64,000 nucleotides of DNA from an uncultured Bacteroidales bacterium (GTDB taxonomy: Bacteria > Bacteroidota > Bacteroidia > Bacteroidales > WCHB1-69), in NCBI GenBank assembly GCA_905233625.1, contig CAJOFJ010000013.1:62001-126000 (forward strand), written 5' to 3'. Under the pieces are notes generated by a model that searched no databases, was not told the origin of the DNA, and saw only the letters and a program-made list of their open reading frames with translations. Of the stretch, positions 59,401 to 64,000 are shown piece by piece. Every line of letters starts with the position of its first letter. Within the stretch, counting starts at the first letter, position 1. A program made the translations under genes and the position numbers.

Positions 59401-62400
59401 GTTAGCAATACTGTCGGCGGTAAGGTAACCGGCATCATTGAGTAAAGAACCTAAAGTGAGACTGTTCTGAACACAACGGACAGAATAACCGGAATACTCT
59501 TTAGCACCATTAGTTTTTTGAACGTATGTGTTGAATTTTCTAAATCCATAGTAATAGATTGATGACGAATAGAAGCTTGTTGTACTCCAAAAGCACGCTT
59601 GGAAACCATAATCCGTAGTACAACGATAGAAACTTACAGGAAGTACGCTAAAGCCTGTCGCATTATTTTCATTGACGTTCTTTACGATTGAACAATCATT
59701 CTCATTACTCATCTCCCACCATCCCATAGTGGAAGCCAATGCCTTGGCAATGTTTGTGGGCGCACCACCACACATATACTCACTCTGATTGCCAACATAA
59801 TCAAGAAGTTGATCCCATTCCGAGCTACTTGGCACATGCCATCCTTCGGGGCATACACCTTGCACACCACTCGGATTAGCATCACTGGCAGACTCTCCAT
59901 TCATCACAGCAGTCCAGTTGTACCAATAACCATAGGCTTCTGAATTATCATCCCAATTAGGAAGATTTTGGTTGTTCGTAGGGGTATATCTGTATGCTAT
60001 TGTTGAAGATGTATCGCTTCCTTCGGGAATATCAGTTCCGTCAGCATAGCGAGAGGTTCGAAGGTTTTCTTTCATCCAACACTGGTCTCCGATTTTCACG
60101 GTATTGTATTCATTACCGTCAATATCTTTCATCTTCGATACACCACAAACAAAAATATTATTCACTACATTGTCAATCACTTCCTGCTGGTTGCCGAGCT
60201 GAGCCGTCAAATCGGTAAGACTGTCAGTGGTAAGGAAGCCGGCGTCGTTGGTGAGGTCGCTGGTCTTGGTAGGCACCTCAATATTCACGGTCTTGTTGGT
60301 GCCTTCGTTAGCGGTAAAGCTCTCTACCGTTTCGCCGTTTTTCTGTACTGTGATGGTGGCGTTGTTCACCGTAGGGTCGGTCTCGGAAGTGAGGTAACCA
60401 CTTAAGTCAGGAGTATTCTGGATTTCAGAATAGTCGTAAGCGGGTTTGTTGGCCTCTTTGGCCCATGCCGGAACAGTAGGGTCGGTTTCAGCGGACAGGG
60501 AGTCACTTGTCAGATAACCGGCATCGTTAGTGAAAGCGCTGACGTTGGTCGGAACTTCAGGAATGCTGGGTTTGTTGCTCAAGTCATTATAGCTACCGGA
60601 AGTGGCCACTGTTGCCAAAGTGGGTTTGTTCATAATGTACTGCGGACTAGAACTGTTCTCTTCTGTCCAGTTAGCAGGCAATTGGGTCACTTCACCACTT
60701 GTTGTGGGAATGACATACTGGTGGTTGCCTTCACCATCAACCACTGTAATAATGACATTAGATCCTGATGCAGATGCGCTTACGGTCGGGGAAACACCAT
60801 CCTGGCCATTGGTTCCATTCGTGATGGTGAAGGTGCTGGTTGTATTGTCAGTGTAGGTGATGGTATAAGTATCAACATTGCCTTCTGTACCCGTTTTCGC
60901 TACAGAGACGATACCGTTACCGGTCTCACCTTGTGCACCTGTCTCTCCAGTTGCACCAGTTTCACCAGTTGCGCCTTGTGCACCATTCGTCACGGTAAAG
61001 GTTGTGGTAGTGCCATCGGTGTATGTGATGGTATAGGTGTCAACCAGACCGTCTGTATTTGTTTTGGCAACAGAGGCGATGCCGTTACCGGTTTCGCCTT
61101 GTGCGCCAGTCTCACCTTGTGCACCAATTGCACCATTGCTCACAATAAATGATTGCGGACCATTAGCATCGGTGATGGTCACCTGCGTACCGCCCTCCAC
61201 GGCAGTGGTGGTCACTGTGGGTGACACGCCATCTTGGCCATTGGTTCCGTTTGTTCCGTTTATACCATCGGCTCCGTCAACACCATTTTGTCCATTATGG
61301 AGAACAAAACTGTGTGGTCCACTGGCATCCGTAATGGTCACCGTCGTGCTGTCACCAGCACTAGTGGTCGTCACAATGGGTGAGAAGCCGTCCTGGCCAT
61401 TGGTACCGTCGGTTCCGTTTATACCATTGGCTCCGTCAACACCATTTTGTCCGTTATGGAGAACAAAACTGTGTGGTCCATTGGCATCTGTAATGGTCAC
61501 CGTCGTGCTGTCACCAGCGCTAGTGGTCGTCACAATGGGTGAGAAGCCGTCCTGGCCATTGGTACCGTTGGTTCCGTTTATACCGTCGGCTCCATCAACA
61601 CCATTTTGTCCGTTATGGAGAACAAAACTGTGTGGGCCATTGGCATCCGTAATGGTCACCGTCGTGCTGTCACCAGCGGTGGTGGTCGTCACAATGGGTG
61701 AGAAGCCATCTTGGCCATTGGTACCGTTGGTACCGTTCGTGCCGTCTTGGCCATTCTGTATGGTGAAAGAATGCGGGCCATTGGCGTCAGTGATGGTCAC
61801 CTGCGTGCCACCGTCTACATCAGTGGTGGACACCGTGGGAGAGACACCATCTTGGCCATTGGTACCGTTTGCACCAGCAGCTCCGTTAGTTACGGTAAAA
61901 GTGCTGGTGGTAGCGTCAGAATAAAAAATCGTATAGGTGTCTTGAAGTCCGTTGGAGACAGGTCCCACGATATTGATGATACCGCGTCCGTTTTGGCCAT
62001 CCTGGCCATTGTTACCGTTTGTACCATTCAGGATAGTAAAGGAATGCGGGCCTGTGGCATCGGTGATGGTTACCGTGGTTCCGGTGGCGGTTTGGCTTGT
62101 CGTCACAACGGGCGAAAAACCATCATTACCGTCCTGTCCATTAGTACCGTTTGCTCCATTTTGACCATTCAAAATGGTGAAGGAGTGCGGGCCCGTGGCA
62201 TCGGTAATCGTCACAACCGTGCCATCAGTGGTCGAAGTTGCGGTTACTGTAGGTGAGAAACCAGGGGCGCCGTCTTGTCCATCAGTACCATTCTGGCCAT
62301 CCTGACCATTCAAAATGGTGAAGGAATGTGGACCCGTGGCATCGGTGATGGTCACGGTGGTTCCATTGGCGGTTTGAGCAGTCGTCACAACGGGCGAGAA

Positions 62401-62979
62401 ACCATCGGCACCGTCTTGTCCATCGGCACCAGCGTTACCGGCAGGACCCTGCGGACCTTGCGGGCCAGGAGTACCTTGGCGGAGCACCAAAGTCTGGGGC
62501 GTACCGCCGTCCTGAGAAATGTTAATCACATAGCCTGTATCGGTAGGCATCACGACAAAAGCGGGAACATTGCCTGCTTTGGCAGCGTATAAGGCATACG
62601 GAACGCTCAACAGTTGCTGCACACCAGTAATGCTGTAGTTACTGCCACCATTAGGGTCAATCTCCGATTTCAAGAAATAGGGGCCGTATGCCCAGTTGAT
62701 TTCGTTGAAAGCTCCCGAGCCCGGAACATGATCGCCACTTCCCACTTCAATGGTCATCAAGCCATTAGCATTGGTGGTGACATTGTGGTTCTCCACATAC
62801 ACAGCTCCTCCGTATTCACTCCCCTGCAAAATCGAGATTCGAACAGAAACACTCTGGTTCACGACCAAGCTGTTGCCCGCATTGCGAACCACTGCCTGAT
62901 AAGTCATTTTCTGCGGTGCCTGTGCCCATAACATTGACACAGCAAACACCAGCACAAAAAATAGTAAAAACTTTTTCAT
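56449..62979 (-). CDS. Giant collagen-like fibre protein with five FISUMP domains
   Basis: 2176 residues. Signal peptide (MKKFLLFFVLVFAVSMLWA), an N-terminal domain of about 120 residues (PQKMTYQAVVRNAGNSLV ... QQLLSVPYALYAAKAG), then from about 165 to 760 collagen-like Gly-x-y segments (GPQGPQGPAGNAGADG) alternating with modules SPxVTTxxxxxTTVTITDAxGPHSF. Next come stretches typical of phage-tail and receptor-binding fibres (SYNDLSNKPSIP, VSAFTNDAGYLT, TSDLTNDAGFLT) and coiled coils (LQQELADASF). Five FISUMP domains begin near 943, 1218, 1453, 1670 and 1953 (each xDxDGNxYxTVxIGxQCWxKENLR and GWHVP). It is a likely surface fibre. No T9SS domain is seen at its own C-terminus; it follows a T9SS type A gene and may share its transcript. 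Confidence 0.85.
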   Translation of the reverse strand: MKKFLLFFVLVFAVSMLWAQAPQKMTYQAVVRNAGNSLVVNQSVSVRISILQGSEYGGAVYVENHNVTTNANGLMTIEVGSGDHVPGSGAFNEINWAYGPYFLKSEIDPNGGSNYSITGVQQLLSVPYALYAAKAGNVPAFVVMPTDTGYVINISQDGGTPQTLVLRQGTPGPQGPQGPAGNAGADGQDGADGFSPVVTTAQTANGTTVTITDATGPHSFTILNGQDGQNGTDGQDGAPGFSPTVTATSTTDGTVVTITDATGPHSFTILNGQNGANGTNGQDGNDGFSPVVTTSQTATGTTVTITDATGPHSFTILNGTNGNNGQDGQNGRGIINIVGPVSNGLQDTYTIFYSDATTSTFTVTNGAAGANGTNGQDGVSPTVSTTDVDGGTQVTITDANGPHSFTIQNGQDGTNGTNGTNGQDGFSPIVTTTTAGDSTTVTITDANGPHSFVLHNGQNGVDGADGINGTNGTNGQDGFSPIVTTTSAGDSTTVTITDANGPHSFVLHNGQNGVDGANGINGTDGTNGQDGFSPIVTTTSAGDSTTVTITDASGPHSFVLHNGQNGVDGADGINGTNGTNGQDGVSPTVTTTAVEGGTQVTITDANGPQSFIVSNGAIGAQGETGAQGETGNGIASVAKTNTDGLVDTYTITYTDGTTTTFTVTNGAQGATGETGATGETGAQGETGNGIVSVAKTGTEGNVDTYTITYTDNTTSTFTITNGTNGQDGVSPTVSASASGSNVIITVVDGEGNHQYVIPTTSGEVTQLPANWTEENSSSPQYIMNKPTLATVATSGSYNDLSNKPSIPEVPTNVSAFTNDAGYLTSDSLSAETDPTVPAWAKEANKPAYDYSEIQNTPDLSGYLTSETDPTVNNATITVQKNGETVESFTANEGTNKTVNIEVPTKTSDLTNDAGFLTTDSLTDLTAQLGNQQEVIDNVVNNIFVCGVSKMKDIDGNEYNTVKIGDQCWMKENLRTSRYADGTDIPEGSDTSSTIAYRYTPTNNQNLPNWDDNSEAYGYWYNWTAVMNGESASDANPSGVQGVCPEGWHVPSSSEWDQLLDYVGNQSEYMCGGAPTNIAKALASTMGWWEMSNENDCSIVKNVNENNATGFSVLPVSFYRCTTDYGFQACFWSTTSFYSSSIYYYGFRKFNTYVQKTNGAKEYSGYSVRCVQNSLTLGSLLNDAGYLTADSIANLTDQIADQQEEIANLQQQVGWSNTIDCPATVQDYDGNTYNTVKIGNQCWMKENLRSTHYADGTVVSDTAYRHVQDSAIYDPTYGLAYSWTAIMNGSSSRTNVQGICPEGWHVPNAIEIQMFMQYVGSQSEYVCGGSSSNIAKALSSTTGWNNSAFECAPGNQPELNNVTGFSFQPAGYFSRDRNKYVQFGKVGFLWTTTGSFGVQSSYMYPTNNVEIAAESRSTIFDHVRCLRNNSMSDAMNEMGETIDELQQELADASFICGTTKVTDYDGNEYNTVKIGNQCWTKENLRTTHYTDGTEILAGTAASDTIPYRYAPNNDDSNVSTYGYLYNWAASMNGAASSVANPSGVQGICPEGWHVPSNAEWTQLKTNANYLTLFSAANAGRWQNTTTMYFDTRALYWSSTEMNTNGSYYSNIILSYQNGTSKSYGHSIRCVRDELSQIDNALNDLQQEMDNQVEELQNTIDSLHQEMENSMFVCGTSKIRDIDGNEYNTVKIGNQCWMKENLRTKHYADGEMINIVEDADPESEPYYAAPETYYDDTYVPTYGYLYNWFAVMHGASTSNANPSGVQGICPTGWHVPSDAEWDQLTNYVRSKSAYLCGGLSNNIGKALSETTGWTSSGNACAVGNAPENNNMTGFSARPAGWFNPSDYESLYFGEEALFWSCTENVSTAYPLRIRYDGTYGSIYQYDKANGYSVRCLRDNETSAMENILNNAQEEMQQNMLQLMQQMIHDSITPLRNQINQQQNTIDSLGIEVSLSTCGLITVSDIDGNEYHTVRIGKQCWMKENLRTEHYADGTPIALGTSASITDPYCYNPNNDAGNVLTYGYLYNWAAVMNGAASSNANPSGVQGICPNGWHVPSDAEWTQLIDYVGSQSQYVCGSSNNIAKALAATTGWNTDANTCTVGNTSSGNNNATGFSALPAGYSNGTPYGFGKNAFFWSTTKREDENYSAYNRVLSYNKSIVNRNNDFKNMGLSVRCVRD
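61222..61698 (-). repeat. 159-bp tandem repeat inside the fibre gene
   Basis: Three near-identical units with exact 159-base spacing (the word TGAGAAGCC occurs at 61381, 61540 and 61699). Each encodes 53 residues (one SAGDSTTVTITD module plus the GVDGxxGINGTxGTNGQDG collagen-like part). Copies differ only by a few substitutions, implying recent duplication or homogenisation. More diverged units continue on both sides (about 60.9-62.4 kb). Confidence 0.9.
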
Positions 62980-63038
62980 AGGGATATATTTTGATTATTG
63001 ATTATTTTCTTAACCATTTTTCCAGACGCATTCGATGC

Positions 63039-63166
63039 GTCACTACCCCGCCCTTCGGGCACCTGTTGAAAGCTGCACCTCCTTTCTCCTCATCAAGGTA
63101 CGGCTTCGCCGTAATTCTTGCATCACTACCCCGCCCTTCGGGCACCCCTTCTAACAGAAGGGGAAT
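63039..63166. repeat. Hairpin repeats between the T9SS gene and the fibre gene
   Basis: CACTACCCCGCCC-TTC-GGGC twice (63041-63061 and 63123-63145), ACGGC-TTC-GCCGT (63099-63111), a GACGCATTCGATGCGTC palindrome (63025-63041) and CCCCTTCT-AAC-AGAAGGGG (63145-63163). The ACGGC hairpin and CTACCCC words also occur at 11.2 kb. Non-coding; the stop of the T9SS gene lies just behind. Confidence 0.8.
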
Positions 63167-63654
63167 TAGAGGCTGTTCTTCACCACCTTGAAGGTTTTCA
63201 GCAATTGTTTCTGATTCACCACTCGTAATTGATACGTGGAGGCCGCATATCCGGAGAAATCGATCTCAGTATCCGCATCCGTGATGACCATTGTTTTCAA
63301 GAATTTGCCGCTCAAATCGAACAACTGAAGCATCAAGCCTGTTGAAGGAATTTCGTAATCCCTTATGCTCAGCATCACCTTATCGGCCGTAGGATTAGGG
63401 TACACAATCGCCGTCAAATTGATACCGGGATAGCTGTTGATACCCACCACCTGGATTTCGTAGGGTTGCTGCACACCTTCTATGATGTAGCGGCCCCCGC
63501 CATCCACTTTCTGGTCGGCGATCTGCCCCACCGTATAGGTGACAGTGCCACCATTGCCCGTGGCCGAGCCACCTGCAGGCACTACTGCGGACTGAGCGGA
63601 CAACGACACTGTAATAATGCTGACAATTGCCCATAAAAGTAATTCTTTTCTCAT
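63166..63654 (-). CDS. Small secreted protein with T9SS type A sorting domain
   Basis: 162 residues. Signal peptide (MRKELLLWAIVSIITVSLSAQ), a short Gly-rich segment (VVPAGGSATGNGGTVTYTVGQI ... IEGVQQPYEI) and the type A sorting domain (AIVYPNPTADKVMLSIRDYE ... LQLFDLSGKFLKTM ... STYQLRVVNQKQLLKTFKVVK). The short first part resembles the common ATGG ... GQVxY ... VQQPYEI segment found in proteins of this group, so little beyond secretion and anchoring is left. It is likely transcribed together with the fibre gene 187 bases downstream and could help its display, which is inference. Confidence 0.85.
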   Translation of the reverse strand: MRKELLLWAIVSIITVSLSAQSAVVPAGGSATGNGGTVTYTVGQIADQKVDGGGRYIIEGVQQPYEIQVVGINSYPGINLTAIVYPNPTADKVMLSIRDYEIPSTGLMLQLFDLSGKFLKTMVITDADTEIDFSGYAASTYQLRVVNQKQLLKTFKVVKNSL

Positions 63655-63701
63655 AACACTAATATTAAAATTAGACTTATAATTTTCAACAATTTAAAGT
63701 G

Positions 63702-63709
63702 CAAAAATA
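63702..63709 (-). promoter_or_regulatory. -7 promoter box of the T9SS/fibre gene pair
   Basis: Minus-strand TATTTTTG; leader of about 40 bases before the ATG at 63654. No separate promoter is seen before the fibre gene. Confidence 0.6.
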
Positions 63710-63760
63710 CAAATTAATTTCGATTGACAAGCTTTTTTTTATAAAAAAATAACAATAGAA

Positions 63761-63783
63761 GACGGGGCGTGCCCCGTCTCTAC
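63761..63783. repeat. GACGGGGCGTGCCCCGTC palindrome
   Basis: Perfect inverted repeat GACGGGGC / GCCCCGTC followed by TCTACAAC; relative of the GTAGAGACG palindrome at 47022. Confidence 0.65.
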
Positions 63784-63786
63784 AAC

Positions 63787-63820
63787 AAAAAAAAACGCCT
63801 GCAAAAACAGGCGTTTTTTT
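63787..63820 (-). terminator. Terminator after mscL
   Basis: Stem AACGCCTG / CAGGCGTT with loop CAAAAA, A and T runs on the sides; 18 bases behind the mscL stop. Confidence 0.85.
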
Positions 63821-63837
63821 CATTAATCTTCAACAGA

Positions 63838-64000
63838 TTATTTCTGCTTCAGCAGGTCTCTGATCTCGGTCAGCAGAATTTCTTCCTTGGTGGGTTCTGG
63901 TTCTGCGGGAGCGGCGGGAGCTTCTTCTTCGGCAGGTTTCTTCACCATATTGGAAGCTTTGTTGATCAACTTGATTACCAAGAAGATACAGAATGCCACA
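63838..64000 (-). CDS. mscL: Large-conductance mechanosensitive channel, C-terminal part
   Basis: The last 54 codons of a minus-strand gene that continues beyond the window. Reading backwards: [21 protein letters not shown], an Ala/Pro/Glu-rich linker ([17 protein letters not shown]), and the terminal helix [13 protein letters not shown]. This matches the second transmembrane helix end and the cytoplasmic helical bundle of MscL, which opens under hypo-osmotic shock. The Pro/Ala/Glu linker is usual in Bacteroidota versions. Confidence 0.9.
   Translation of the reverse strand, partial: VAFCIFLVIKLINKASNMVKKPAEEEAPAAPAEPEPTKEEILLTEIRDLLKQK

Noticed and set aside
61037..61924. 295-codon plus-strand open frame antisense to the fibre gene
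   Set aside because: It is the shadow of the repetitive collagen-like coding sequence; its protein repeats (CPLWRTKLCGPLASVMV) simply mirror the 159-bp units.
56449..62979. Phage tail fibre within a prophage
   Set aside because: Tail-fibre-like motifs are present, but the protein has a signal peptide and no phage structural, terminase or integrase genes are nearby.

Overview
The window looks like one contiguous chromosomal segment of an anaerobic, probably gut- or rumen-type member of the Bacteroidales (Bacteroidota). Supporting signs: about two dozen promoters carry the Bacteroidota -7 box TAnnTTTG, and Shine-Dalgarno sequences are almost absent. Large secreted proteins end in type IX secretion (CHU_C type B or type A) domains. 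Lineage markers are present (BatD/BatE, DUF4295 next to rpmG and ftsY, DUF4230, DUF5618, FISUMP domains). Anaerobic metabolism is shown by HydG with a TM1266-type regulator and by a four-subunit 2-oxoacid:ferredoxin oxidoreductase. No rRNA, tRNA, transposase, integrase or confirmed CRISPR array was seen.

Layout. 1-1181: end of a NamZ-like (DUF1343) peptidoglycan hydrolase and a PAP2 phosphatase. 1310-7789: two tail-to-tail T9SS-secreted adhesin-like paralogues. 7916-9211: enolase. 9262-11587: a 2.3-kb island bounded by inverted copies of a repeat module, holding a lipoprotein, a PBECR-like nuclease and many hairpin repeats. 11683-13566: hydrogenase regulator and hydG. 13716-16326: batD-batE. 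16454-21664: prs, thiL, an SDR, a family 2 glycosyltransferase and a steroid 5-alpha-reductase-like membrane protein. 21882-25064: TPP riboswitch, TonB-dependent receptor and PnuT-type transporter (thiamin uptake). 25141-25710: a possible regulator. 25827-30756: an operon-like series of mostly small unknown genes (GIY-YIG-like protein, two paralogous membrane proteins, coiled coil, zinc ribbon, inner-membrane OmpA protein, two DUF4230 proteins, one broken), led by two promoter plus boxA-like units. This is the best candidate here for an undescribed system. 30860-37974: two SUMF1-type proteins, a FISUMP protein, and a Ser/Thr kinase with a 64-aa partner. 38455-41996: murF, anmK, murB. 42090-45871: rpmG, a 51-aa DUF4295 gene, ftsY, ispH and a lipoprotein glycoside hydrolase. 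45998-47474: D-2-hydroxyacid dehydrogenase and rplS. 47660-52165: glycogen cluster (GH133, GT4, GH57). 52307-55096: korDABC-type operon. 55162-56315: divergent DUF5618 pair. 56449-63654: a 2176-aa collagen-like/FISUMP fibre protein and a T9SS type A protein. 63838-64000: end of mscL.

The most unusual feature is the intergenic DNA. Nearly every gap carries short degenerate word repeats whose motif changes from gap to gap and which often supply the stop codon of the preceding gene. Several gaps carry arrays of small, differing hairpins spaced by a constant ACTCCCC at 17-27 bp. In four places the AT-rich TTTGCTAAT block lies directly upstream of a promoter and appears to contribute its -33 element. 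All functional statements are read from sequence and remembered family features; no database search was possible.
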